From Nonomuraea deserti (lineage in GTDB: Bacteria > Actinomycetota > Actinomycetes > Streptosporangiales > Streptosporangiaceae), in contig NZ_SMKO01000063.1 in NCBI RefSeq assembly GCF_004348685.1, forward strand, positions 1-45,662: a stretch of DNA of 45,662 bases, read 5' to 3'. Below are positions 1 through 8,276 of this stretch, piece after piece. The notes below the pieces were generated by a model, which was not told the DNA's origin, made no database searches, and was given only the letters and a program-made list of their open reading frames with translations. The first letter of the stretch is position 1, and every line of letters starts with the position of its first letter. A program made the translations under genes and the position numbers.

Positions 1-1020
1 GGGGAGGCGGTGGAGATCGCCACCGGCGCCCCCGCCCCGGCGGGGGCGGAGGCGGTGCTGCCCTACGAACACACGATCGCGGCACCGCCTCCCGGACGTC
101 CGGACGCCCGCGCGGTCCCGGGCGCGCACCCGGGAACTCCCGGGCGTCCGGATGCGGATCCGGTGTGGGTGGGCGGCGCGGTCGAGGCCGGGCGGCACAT
201 CCGGCGGCGGGGCGAGGACATCGCCGAGGGCGCGGTCGTGCTCGGGGCGGGCGCCATGGTCACCCCCGCCGTGCTCGGGCTGGCCGCCTCGCTCGGCCAC
301 GACACCCTGCGGGTACGGCCCCAGATCCGGGTGACGGTCCTGGTCACCGGCGACGAGGTGGTGCACGAGGGGCTCCCCGCGCCAGGCCGGGTCCGCGACG
401 CCATCGGGCCGTTCCTGCCCGGGCTCGTGGAGTGGGCGGGCGGCCGCGTCGTCGGCGAGACCCGCCTCCCCGACGGCCCCGGCGCCCTCCGGGCCGCCCT
501 CGCCGCGCCGCCCTTCACGACGGGGGCGGGTGGTGACGTGGCCGTCGTGTGCGGGGCGTCGTCGAAGGGGCCGGCCGACCACCTTCGGGGTGTGCTGGCC
601 GAGCTCGGGGCGGAGCTCCTCGTCGACGGCGTGGCCGTGCGTCCGGGGCACCCGCAGATGCTGGCCCGCCTGCCGGGCGGCGGGCTCGTCGTGGGGTTGC
701 CGGGCAACCCGTTCGCGGCCCTCGCCGCGGCGCTCACCCTGCTGGTGCCGATCATCCGCGAGGCGGCGGGCACGTCGGCGGGCACATCGGCAAGCACTTC
801 GGCCGGCAGGGAGACGAGCGCGCTCGCCGGCCCGGTCAGGGTGCACCCGAGGGACACGCGGCTGGTGCCGGTCAGGAGGTCCGGCCGCGGGGCCGTGCCC
901 GTGGGACATGACCGGCCCGGTTCGTTGTGGGGCGCCGCGCTCGCGGATGCGCTGGCCGTGGTGCCTTCTGGGTGGTCCGGTGAGCAGGTCGAGCTGATCG
1001 AGTTGCCCCCTGGGGGCTAG
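1..1020 (+). CDS. moeA: MoeA-like molybdopterin molybdenumtransferase, 3' part (5' end outside window)
   Basis: The reading frame is open from base 1, so the gene starts upstream. The first residues, with EIATGAPAPAGAEAV, match the MoeA substrate-loop signature (TGAP-x-P-x-GADAV). Later, residues DGVAVRPGHPQ and GLPGNPFAAL match the MoeA core motifs (GVAMKPGKP, GLPGNPVSAL), and a small C-terminal beta-barrel domain IV follows. The family inserts molybdenum into adenylylated molybdopterin in the cytoplasm. Oddities: the usual GGVSxGxxD motif is replaced by GASSKGPAD, and a Ser/Thr/Gly-rich stretch (about residues 254-268 from the first GTG) interrupts the region before domain IV. It may therefore be a divergent paralogue. 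A Mo-cofactor gene next to an oxalate/formate operon would fit a formate dehydrogenase upstream, which cannot be seen here. Confidence 0.82.
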   Translation, partial: GEAVEIATGAPAPAGAEAVLPYEHTIAAPPPGRPDARAVPGAHPGTPGRPDADPVWVGGAVEAGRHIRRRGEDIAEGAVVLGAGAMVTPAVLGLAASLGHDTLRVRPQIRVTVLVTGDEVVHEGLPAPGRVRDAIGPFLPGLVEWAGGRVVGETRLPDGPGALRAALAAPPFTTGAGGDVAVVCGASSKGPADHLRGVLAELGAELLVDGVAVRPGHPQMLARLPGGGLVVGLPGNPFAALAAALTLLVPIIREAAGTSAGTSASTSAGRETSALAGPVRVHPRDTRLVPVRRSGRGAVPVGHDRPGSLWGAALADALAVVPSGWSGEQVELIELPPGG

Positions 1021-1052
1021 ACAGGCCGTTCAGGAGGGAGTAACCATTGCGT

Positions 1053-1072
1053 TCATACGGTATGCAGTATGC
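1053..1072 (+). promoter_or_regulatory. Operator-like palindrome upstream of the oxalate operon
   Basis: The core is ATAC-G-GTAT inside TCATACGGTATGC, followed directly by an overlapping half-site CAGTATGC. It lies about 40 bases before the start of the ThDP enzyme gene. The same 16-base element, with two differences, lies upstream of the FCD-type gntR gene on the - strand (18942-18957), and related palindromes lie at 20295-20307 and 20354-20366. ATAC-N-GTAT fits known FCD/GntR operators. The regulator assignment is inferred. Confidence 0.6.
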
Positions 1073-1112
1073 GGAAGACAGCGCGCTCCGTCCCCCGGGA
1101 AAGGGTTGAAGG

Positions 1113-2783
1113 ATGTCGGAAACGATCTCTGGCGGTCATCTCGTAGCCAAGGCACTCAAGGCCGAGGGCGTAGAAGTGATCTACACGCTCTGCGGCGGCC
1201 ACATCATCGATATCTATGACGGCTGCGTCGATGAGGGCATCGAGGTCATAGACGTACGCCACGAACAGGTAGCCGCGCACGCCGCGGACGGATACGCGCG
1301 CATCACCGGCAAGCCCGGCTGCGCGGTGGTCACCGCGGGACCGGGCACGACCGACGCGGTCACCGGCGTGGCCAACGCCTACCGCGCCGAGAGCCCCATG
1401 TTGCTCATCGGCGGCCAGGGGGCTCTGAGCCAGCACAAGATGGGCTCGCTCCAGGACCTGCCGCACGTGGACATGATGGCCCCCATCACCAAGTTCGCGG
1501 CCACGGTGCCCAGCACGGAACGGGTGGCCGACATCGTGTCCATGGCCTTCCGCGAGTGCTACCACGGCGCTCCCGGCCCGTCGTTCCTGGAGATCCCGCG
1601 CGACGTGCTCGACGCGAAGGTCCCGATCGAGAGGGCGCGGATCCCGGAGACGGGACGCTACCGGGCCTCCACCCGCCAGGCCGGCGACCCCGAGGCGATC
1701 GAGCGGCTCGCCGACCTGCTGGCGCACGCCGAAAAGCCGGCCATCCTGCTCGGGAGCCAGGTCTGGACGTGCCGGGCGACCGACGCGGCGATCGACTTCG
1801 TCAGGACGCTCAACGTGCCCGCGTACATGAACGGCTCGGGCCGCGGCACGCTCGCGCCGGGCGACCCGCACCATTTCCAGCTCAGCCGCAGGTACGCTTT
1901 CACCGAGGCCGACCTGATCATCATCGTCGGCACCCCGTTCGACTTCAGAATGGGTTACGGCAAGCGCCTGTCGCCGACTGCGACCGTCGTCCAGATCGAC
2001 CTCGACTACCGCACCGTCGGCAAGAACCGGGACATCGACCTGGGCATCGTCGGCGACGCCGGCCTCATCCTCTCCGCCGCTGCCCAGGCGGCGAGCGGCC
2101 GCATCGGGGACGCCGCCGCCAAGCGCAAGGCGTGGATCGAGGAGCTGCGCACGGTCGAGACCCAGGCGTACGAGAAGCGCCTGCCCCGCCAGCACTCCGA
2201 CGCCCAGCCCATCGACCCCTACCGCCTCGTCCACGAGATCAACGAGTTCCTCACCGAGGACACCATCTACATCGGCGACGGCGGCGACATCGTCACCTTC
2301 TCCGGCCAGGTCGTGCAGCCGAAGTCGCCCGGCCACTGGATGGACCCGGGACCGCTCGGCACGCTCGGCGTCGGCACCGCCTTCGCGATGGCGGCCAAGC
2401 AGGCGCGGCGGGACAAGGAGGTGCTGTGCCTGTTCGGCGACGGCGCCTTCAGCCTGACCGGCTGGGACTTCGAGACGATGGTCCGCTTCGACCTGCCGTT
2501 CATCGGGATCGTCGGCAACAACTCCTCGATGAACCAGATCAGGTACGGACAGGCCGCCAAGTACGGCGAGGACCGCGCACGCGTCGGCAACACCCTCGGC
2601 GACATCCGCTACGGCGAGTTCGCCAAACTCCTCGGCGGCCACGGTGAGGAGGTCCGGGACCCGGCCGACATCCGTCCCGCGCTGGAGCGGGCCAGGGAGT
2701 CGGGCAAGCCCTCACTGATCAACGTATGGGTCGATCCGGAGGTCTACGCCCCCGGAACGATGAACCAGACCATGTACAAGTAG
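1113..2783 (+). CDS. ThDP-dependent enzyme, oxalyl-CoA decarboxylase / 2-hydroxyacyl-CoA lyase group
   Basis: This 556-residue protein has the three-domain ThDP fold. The N-terminal PYR domain carries the catalytic Glu in VRHEQVAAHAADGYA. A central Rossmann-like domain follows, and the PP domain has GDGAFSLTGWDFE about 25 residues before NNSS, the Mg/ThDP motif. The frc gene 13 bases downstream points to oxalyl-CoA decarboxylase (oxalyl-CoA to formyl-CoA plus CO2). However, the active-site Tyr-Glu pair of Oxalobacter OXC (in GDYEEMDQ) is absent. At that place the protein has LQDLPHVDMMAPITKF, which is closer to 2-hydroxyacyl-CoA lyases. The C-terminal lid also differs. Family membership is certain. 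The exact substrate is open: oxalyl-CoA by context, or a 2-hydroxyacyl-CoA by motif. Start: ATG with GAAGG upstream; a palindromic operator lies about 40 bases before it. Confidence 0.8.
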   Translation: MSETISGGHLVAKALKAEGVEVIYTLCGGHIIDIYDGCVDEGIEVIDVRHEQVAAHAADGYARITGKPGCAVVTAGPGTTDAVTGVANAYRAESPMLLIGGQGALSQHKMGSLQDLPHVDMMAPITKFAATVPSTERVADIVSMAFRECYHGAPGPSFLEIPRDVLDAKVPIERARIPETGRYRASTRQAGDPEAIERLADLLAHAEKPAILLGSQVWTCRATDAAIDFVRTLNVPAYMNGSGRGTLAPGDPHHFQLSRRYAFTEADLIIIVGTPFDFRMGYGKRLSPTATVVQIDLDYRTVGKNRDIDLGIVGDAGLILSAAAQAASGRIGDAAAKRKAWIEELRTVETQAYEKRLPRQHSDAQPIDPYRLVHEINEFLTEDTIYIGDGGDIVTFSGQVVQPKSPGHWMDPGPLGTLGVGTAFAMAAKQARRDKEVLCLFGDGAFSLTGWDFETMVRFDLPFIGIVGNNSSMNQIRYGQAAKYGEDRARVGNTLGDIRYGEFAKLLGGHGEEVRDPADIRPALERARESGKPSLINVWVDPEVYAPGTMNQTMYK

Positions 2784-2796
2784 GGGAAACAGCGAC

Positions 2797-4020
2797 ATGA
2801 AGGCTCTCGAAGGTGTCCGCGTCCTCGACATGACCCATGTCCAGTCGGGCCCGTCCGCCACCCAGATGCTCGCCTGGCTGGGCGCGGACGTGGTCAAGCT
2901 GGAAGCTCCCAAAGGCGACATCACCCGACAGCAGCTCCGTGACGTGCCAGACGTCGACAGCCTCTACTTCACGATGCTCAACTGCAACAAGCGCAGCATC
3001 ACCCTCAACATGAAGAGCGAGCGCGGCAAGGAGCTCTTCACCGAGCTGGTGAAGAGCGCGGACGTGCTGGTGGAGAACTTCGGGCCGGGCGCGGTCGACC
3101 GCATGGGCTTCACCTGGGAACGCCTCCAGGAGCTCAACCCCCGCCTCATCTACGCCTCGATCAAGGGCTTCGGCCCCGGCCGGTACGCCAAGTTCAAGGC
3201 GTACGAGGTGATCGCGCAGGCGATGGGCGGCTCGATGAGCACCACCGGCTTCGAGGAGGGGCCGCCGCTGGCCACCGGCGCGCAGATCGGCGACTCGGGC
3301 ACCGGCATCCACGCGGTCGCCGGCATCCTGGCGGCCCTCTACCAGCGCCAGCAGACGCAGCGCGGCCAGCGCGTACAGGTGGCCATGCAGCACGCCGTGC
3401 TGAACCTGTGCCGGGTCAAGCTGCGCGACCAGCAGCGGCTGGCGCACGGCCCGCTGCGCGAGTATCCCAACAAGACGTTCGGCGACGAGGTGCCCCGCTC
3501 GGGCAACGCCAGCGGCGGCGGCCAGCCGGGCTGGGCGGTGCGCTGCGCTCCCGGAGGCCCCAACGACTACATCTACGTGATCGTGCAGCCGGTCGGCTGG
3601 GAGCCGATCGCGAACATCATCGGCCGTCCCGAGCTGGCGGACGACCCCGAGTGGGCGACGCCGGAGGCGCGGCTGACCAAGCTGGACAAGATGTTCCAGC
3701 TCATCGAGGAGTGGACGATCCGCCACGACAAGTGGACGGTGCTCGACCGGCTCAACGGCGCCAACGTCCCCTGCGGGCCGATCCTGTCGACCAAGGAGCT
3801 GGTGGAGGACGAGAGCCTGCGCGAGGAGGGCATCGTCGTCAAGGTCGACCACCCGGAGCGCGGTGAGTTCGTGACGGTCGGGAGCCCGCTGCAGCTGTCG
3901 GACTCGCCGGTGGACGTGGTCACCCCGCCCTTGCTCGGCGAGCACAACCAGGACATCTACGGCGAGCTCGGCGTCAGCGCGGACGAGCTTGCCGAACTCA
4001 AGACGAACGGAGTCATCTAA
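2797..4020 (+). CDS. frc: Formyl-CoA:oxalate CoA-transferase (class III, CaiB/BaiF family)
   Basis: This 407-residue protein exchanges CoA between formyl-CoA and oxalate, giving oxalyl-CoA and formate in the cytoplasm. From memory, it matches Oxalobacter formigenes Frc over its full length in order: VLDMTHVQSGP near the N-terminus, DSLYFTMLNCNKRSI, VENFGPGAVDRMGFTWE, the catalytic Asp in GAQIGDSGTGIH, NLCRVKLRDQQRL, the mobile glycine loop SGGGQPGW (GGGGQPGW in Oxalobacter), IPCGP-like VPCGPILSTKEL, and PLLGEHNQD. The conserved loop and the RxKLRDQQRL stretch are diagnostic for Frc rather than other CaiB enzymes. It sits 13 bases after the ThDP gene and is followed by the acyl-CoA synthetase, so it is clearly in the same operon. 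Confidence 0.93.
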   Translation: MKALEGVRVLDMTHVQSGPSATQMLAWLGADVVKLEAPKGDITRQQLRDVPDVDSLYFTMLNCNKRSITLNMKSERGKELFTELVKSADVLVENFGPGAVDRMGFTWERLQELNPRLIYASIKGFGPGRYAKFKAYEVIAQAMGGSMSTTGFEEGPPLATGAQIGDSGTGIHAVAGILAALYQRQQTQRGQRVQVAMQHAVLNLCRVKLRDQQRLAHGPLREYPNKTFGDEVPRSGNASGGGQPGWAVRCAPGGPNDYIYVIVQPVGWEPIANIIGRPELADDPEWATPEARLTKLDKMFQLIEEWTIRHDKWTVLDRLNGANVPCGPILSTKELVEDESLREEGIVVKVDHPERGEFVTVGSPLQLSDSPVDVVTPPLLGEHNQDIYGELGVSADELAELKTNGVI

Positions 4021-4074
4021 GTGGAGCGGCGAGTAGGGCCCGACAGCGGTAGCCCGCGTAACCAGGGAGGGCCC

Positions 4075-6207
4075 GTGGCGAGCGCGACCATAAGCGTGGT
4101 CAGGGAAGTCATCGACAAGGCGCTCGCCGAAGGGCGCACCGCCCTGACGGCACCCGAAGGGCGCAGGCTGTGCGAGGAGTACGGCATCGCGACCCCGGGC
4201 GAGGGGCTGGCCACGTCGGCAGCGGAGGCGGCGGAGATCGCCGGGAAGATCGGGCTCCCGGTCGTCCTCAAGATCGTCTCGCCCGACATCCTGCACAAGA
4301 CGGACGCCGGCGGCGTGCTGGTCGGCCTGAAGAGCGCCGACGAGGTGCGCGAGGGCTACGACACGATCCTGGCCAACGCCCGCGCCTACAACCCCGACGC
4401 GAAAATCGACGGCATCCAGGTGCAGCAGCTGGTCGGCGGCGGCCACGAGGTCATCGTCGGCGCTGTCACCGACCCCACGTTCGGCAAGGTCGTCGCCTTC
4501 GGACTTGGCGGTGTCCTGGTCGAAGTTTTGCAGGACGTTACCTTTAGGCTTGCCCCGCTTTCGGGTGAAGATGCCTTTGGGATGCTGGACGACATCAGGG
4601 CGGCGGAAGTCCTCCGTGGTGCCCGCGGCGCCGAACCCGCCAACCGGGAGGCGCTCGCGGGCCTGATCGAACGGGTCGGTCGGCTGGTCTCCGACTTCCC
4701 CGAGATCATCGAGGTCGACCTCAACCCCGTCTTCGCCGACGCGAACGGCGCGGTCGCCGCCGACGTGCGCATCCTCATCGGGGAGAAGCCCGCCGAGGTC
4801 ACCCGGCTGCCGCGCGAGGAGATCCTCCGGCAGATGACGCGGATCTTCAAGCCGCGCTCGGTCGCGGTGATCGGCGCCTCCGCGGAGACCGGCAAGATCG
4901 GCAACTCCGTCATGAGCAACCTCATCAACGGCGGCTACCAGGGGCAGATCCTGCCGATCAACCCCAAGGCCGACGAGATCATGGGGCTGCCCGCGTACAA
5001 GAGCATCTCCGACGTTCCCGGCGACGTGGACGTTGCCGTGTTCGCCATCCCCGCCAAGTTCGTCGCGGCGGCGCTGGAGGAAACCGGGAAGAAGGGCGTG
5101 GCGGGCGCCGTCATGATCCCTTCGGGGTTCGCCGAGACGGGCAACGTCGAGGGCCAGCAGGAGATCGTCGAGATCGCGCGCAGGCACGGCGTGCGCATGC
5201 TGGGCCCCAACATCTACGGCTACTACTACACGCCGGAGAACCTCTGCGCGACGTTCTGCACGCCGTACGACGTCAAGGGCAGCGTGGCGCTGACCTCGCA
5301 GAGCGGCGGCATCGGCATGGCCATCCTGGGCTTCAGCCGCACCACCAAGATGGGCGTCTCCGCCATCGTCGGCGTCGGCAACAAGGCCGACGTGGACGAG
5401 GACGACCTGCTCACCTTCTTCGAGCAGGACGACAACACCAAGGCCGTGGCCATGCACCTGGAGGACCTCAAGGACGGGCGCGGCTTCGTCGACGCCGCCC
5501 GCCGCGTGGTCAAGGAGAAGCCGGTCATCGTGCTCAAGGCGGGACGCACCGCGATGGGGGCGCGGGCGGCCGGCTCGCACACCGGGGCCCTGGCCGGCGA
5601 CGACAAGGTCTACGACGACATCCTCCGGCAGGCCGGGGTGGTGCGCGCGCCGGGCCTCAACGACATGCTGGAGTACGCCCGCGCGCTGCCGATCCTGCCC
5701 GCGCCCAAGGGCGAGAACGTCGTCATCATCACCGGGGCGGGCGGCTCGGGCGTGCTGCTCTCCGACGCCATCGTCGACGCCGGGCTGACGCTCATGGACA
5801 TCCCGCCCGACCTGGACGAGGCCTTCCGCGCCTACATCCCGCCCTTCGGGGCGGCGGGCAATCCCATCGACATCACCGGCGGCGAACCACCATCGACGTA
5901 CGAGAACACGGTCCGCCTCGGCCTGGCCGACGAGCGCATCCACGCGCTCGTCCTGGGCTACTGGCACACGATCGTGACGCCGCCGATGGTCTTCGCCGAG
6001 CTCATCGCCCGCGTCGTGGCGGAGGAGCGGCAGAAGGGCAACGTCAAGCCGGTCGTGGCGTCGCTCGCCGGGGACACCGAAGTTGAGGAGGCCAGCGAGT
6101 ACCTGTTCGAGCATGGCGTGGTCGCGTACCCGTACACGACAGAGAAGCCCGTGGCGGTCCTCGGTGCGAAGTACCGCTGGGCCAGGGCTGCCGGGCTGCT
6201 GCGCTAG
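4075..6207 (+). CDS. Acyl-CoA synthetase (NDP-forming), fused ATP-grasp plus CoA-ligase type
   Basis: This 710-residue enzyme belongs to the NDP-forming acetyl/acyl-CoA synthetases. The ATP-grasp half comes first (about residues 5-235, with VVLKIVSPDILHKTDAGGV, GGHEVIVGA and EVDLNPVFA). It is followed by a CoA-binding Rossmann domain (IFKPRSVAVIGAS) and the ligase domains containing the phospho-His motif SHTGALAGDD. The reaction is reversible: acyl-CoA + NDP + Pi gives acid + CoA + NTP. Placed after frc, a natural role would be to recover ATP from formyl-CoA, or to activate oxalate or formate. This is inference. Start: GTG at 4075 is chosen because AGGGAGG ends four bases before it. An in-frame GTG at 4021, directly after the frc stop, would add 18 residues and has no ribosome site. 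Confidence 0.85.
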   Translation: MASATISVVREVIDKALAEGRTALTAPEGRRLCEEYGIATPGEGLATSAAEAAEIAGKIGLPVVLKIVSPDILHKTDAGGVLVGLKSADEVREGYDTILANARAYNPDAKIDGIQVQQLVGGGHEVIVGAVTDPTFGKVVAFGLGGVLVEVLQDVTFRLAPLSGEDAFGMLDDIRAAEVLRGARGAEPANREALAGLIERVGRLVSDFPEIIEVDLNPVFADANGAVAADVRILIGEKPAEVTRLPREEILRQMTRIFKPRSVAVIGASAETGKIGNSVMSNLINGGYQGQILPINPKADEIMGLPAYKSISDVPGDVDVAVFAIPAKFVAAALEETGKKGVAGAVMIPSGFAETGNVEGQQEIVEIARRHGVRMLGPNIYGYYYTPENLCATFCTPYDVKGSVALTSQSGGIGMAILGFSRTTKMGVSAIVGVGNKADVDEDDLLTFFEQDDNTKAVAMHLEDLKDGRGFVDAARRVVKEKPVIVLKAGRTAMGARAAGSHTGALAGDDKVYDDILRQAGVVRAPGLNDMLEYARALPILPAPKGENVVIITGAGGSGVLLSDAIVDAGLTLMDIPPDLDEAFRAYIPPFGAAGNPIDITGGEPPSTYENTVRLGLADERIHALVLGYWHTIVTPPMVFAELIARVVAEERQKGNVKPVVASLAGDTEVEEASEYLFEHGVVAYPYTTEKPVAVLGAKYRWARAAGLLR

Positions 6208-6291
6208 AGCCGATTGATCGCACAGCAGTCAGGCGAGGGGGCCATTCGGGGCAGCAGCGCAGAAAGGCAACAACCCCCAGGAGGTCCGTAG

Positions 6292-7785
6292 GTGGACACA
6301 TCGAACACACCACCGGCGGCGGAAACCGCGCCACCGGTACAGGACGAACGAGTATGGAAAGCGGGCCGGCTCGAGCCGATGCCCATCAGGAAACTCCCCG
6401 ACGCGCCTCCCTCGGTGCACATTCTCGGGCCGACGGTCTTCCTCGTCGCCCTGGGCGTGGGCATGGGCGAGTCGTACATGTGGCCCCGGCTGGTGCTGCT
6501 GTTCGGGCCCGAGATCAGGTGGCTGTTCCTGATCGGCGTCACCCTGCAGGCCGTGGTGATGCTGGAGATGGCGCGTTACGCCATGGCCACGGGGGAGAGC
6601 ATCTTCTCCGGCGCGGCCAGGGTGTTCAAGCCGCTGATGTGGTTCTTCTTCATCGTGGCCATGGCCGTCTACATCTGGCCCGGACACCTGTCGGCGGGAG
6701 CGGCGGCGTTCGAGGAGATCACCGGAATACCCTGGGTGGTGACCGCGGTCGCCGGGTTGCTCCTCGTGGGCGTGATCTTCAGCCTGGCCAAGGTGATCTA
6801 CAACGTGCTGGAGAACGTGCTGTCGCTGCTCATCGGCGCGCTCGTGCTCGGCACGGCCGTGGTCGCCGCCATGGTCGGCACCTGGAGCGACGTGGTCACC
6901 ACGATCACCGGCATGTTCTCCTTCGGCTACCTGCCGCCGGAGGCCATGAGCGCGGCCTGGTTCCCGGTGATCGTCGGGGCGTGCGCGTTCGCCGGCCCGT
7001 CGGGCATGCAGCAGATGTGGTACACGCTGCACCTGCGTGACTCCGGCGCCGGCATGGGCGCGCACATGCCGAAGGTCCGCGGGCTGCGGCACGCGGGCGA
7101 GCAGGAGGAGATGCCCGCGCGCGGGTTCATGTTCGACACCGACGACCCGGCGGAGATGGCCAAGTGGAAAGGCTGGCGGCGCTGGGTCACCTTCGACGCC
7201 CTCCTGCTGTTCTGGGGCATCACCATGCTGGTCACGATCTCCTTCACGGTGATCGCCCAGTCGGCGGTGCGGCAGAACCCGGGCGTGCGCGACGTGATCG
7301 CAGGCGATGACCGGGAGGTGGCGCTCACCGCGATGGCGGACGCGGTCTCCTCCGCGGGCAGCTCGGTACTCGGGGTGGTTTTCCTCGGGTTCATCGCGCT
7401 CATCGGCCTGAACGCGACGCTGGGGCTGTTCGACTCCTTCTCCAGAGGCCAGGCCGACATGACGTACAACTTCGTGCCCGGCGCGAAGAAGGTCCGCATG
7501 TCGCACCTGTACGCCATCTTCCTCTGGGGCGTGATCATCTTCGGCATCCTGATCCTGCTGTTCGGCCCGGCCGACGGACCCAGCGGGATCCTGGACACGC
7601 TGGCGTTCCTGTCGACGTTCGCGATGGGCGCGTACTGCGTGACGCTGCTCCTGGTGAACAACCGCATGTTGCCCAAACCGATCAGGCCCAAGTGGTGGAC
7701 CAACCTGATCATCGGCTGCGGCGCGGTGTTCTACCTGGGGATGCTGTTCTACAGCCTCTTCGCCTTCGGCGTGGTCGTGAACTGA
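6292..7785 (+). CDS. Nramp-fold membrane transporter without canonical metal-binding motifs
   Basis: This 497-residue protein has about eleven hydrophobic segments after a roughly 45-residue polar N-terminus. The first segment (GPTVFLVALGVGMGESYMWPRL) and overall order fit the Nramp/APC superfamily. The two motifs that bind the metal in true Nramp proteins are missing: DPGN in helix 1 is replaced by a GMGESYMWP stretch, and MPH in helix 6 by GPSGMQQMW. The ion or solute carried is therefore unknown. A polar, charged loop (about residues 245-295) separates the sixth and seventh segments. GTG start with GGAGG eight bases upstream. Operon context allows either Mg/Mn supply for the ThDP and ATP-grasp enzymes, or transport of the organic acid itself. 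A divalent-metal annotation would be unsafe. Confidence 0.75.
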   Translation: MDTSNTPPAAETAPPVQDERVWKAGRLEPMPIRKLPDAPPSVHILGPTVFLVALGVGMGESYMWPRLVLLFGPEIRWLFLIGVTLQAVVMLEMARYAMATGESIFSGAARVFKPLMWFFFIVAMAVYIWPGHLSAGAAAFEEITGIPWVVTAVAGLLLVGVIFSLAKVIYNVLENVLSLLIGALVLGTAVVAAMVGTWSDVVTTITGMFSFGYLPPEAMSAAWFPVIVGACAFAGPSGMQQMWYTLHLRDSGAGMGAHMPKVRGLRHAGEQEEMPARGFMFDTDDPAEMAKWKGWRRWVTFDALLLFWGITMLVTISFTVIAQSAVRQNPGVRDVIAGDDREVALTAMADAVSSAGSSVLGVVFLGFIALIGLNATLGLFDSFSRGQADMTYNFVPGAKKVRMSHLYAIFLWGVIIFGILILLFGPADGPSGILDTLAFLSTFAMGAYCVTLLLVNNRMLPKPIRPKWWTNLIIGCGAVFYLGMLFYSLFAFGVVVN

Positions 7786-8276
7786 TGATCGGACGGCACA
7801 GCCTCGAACTCGCCCTGCCAGGGGCGTCGATCGGAGCCGTCGCCGGTGCCATGGCCGGTGGGCTGACCCTGCTCGCGGGGCAGCCCACCGGGATGGCCGC
7901 GCTGTCGGCCCTCGCGCTCGCGGTGCCGCTCGGCCTCTTCGGCGGGCTGTACGGCGTGCTCCTGGGCCACGGCGTGTTCCGGCCCGGGACCTTCGGGCCC
8001 GTCGGACTGTTCTGGATGGCGGCCTTCCCCGTGTCCAGGCTCATGCAGGAGAGCGTGGCCGGGGTCGGCATGGCCGACGGCGTGCTGCCGTTCCTGGCGT
8101 ATCAGGCGATGGTGGCACTCGGCTTCGCGATCGGCTTCGTCTGGTTGCACGAGCGGCTCATGCCGCACTGGCTCATGCGCCGGGCCGGCGCGAACCCTGA
8201 GGCCAAGGCGCTGCTCGGCCAGTACATCCAGCACGCCCAGGCCCTGCAGACGGCCAGGAAGGGGTCGCGTCGATGA
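7785..8276 (+). CDS. Small polytopic membrane protein, unknown function
   Basis: This 163-residue protein has four hydrophobic segments (about residues 8-30, 36-60, 70-92 and 100-122), a basic cytoplasmic tail and no motif I recognise. Its ATG overlaps the stop of the Nramp-like gene by one base (TGATG). Its own stop overlaps the start of the TerC-like gene by four bases (ATGA). Translational coupling of the three membrane genes suggests that they act together, perhaps as an accessory subunit of the transporter. Confidence 0.7.
   Translation: MIGRHSLELALPGASIGAVAGAMAGGLTLLAGQPTGMAALSALALAVPLGLFGGLYGVLLGHGVFRPGTFGPVGLFWMAAFPVSRLMQESVAGVGMADGVLPFLAYQAMVALGFAIGFVWLHERLMPHWLMRRAGANPEAKALLGQYIQHAQALQTARKGSRR

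Noticed and set aside
1053..2642. 529-codon - strand frame opposite the ThDP gene
   Set aside because: It is a mirror frame and covers the operator region; no motif supports it.
2719..6114. Very long open frame (1131 codons) on the - strand opposite frc and the acyl-CoA synthetase
   Set aside because: It mirrors the codon pattern of the + strand genes, is rich in Asp/Arg/Val/Leu without domains, and is a usual by-product of high-GC coding DNA.
6292..7785. Annotation as a Mn/Fe transporter MntH
   Set aside because: Both metal-binding motifs of MntH are absent, so only the fold can be claimed.
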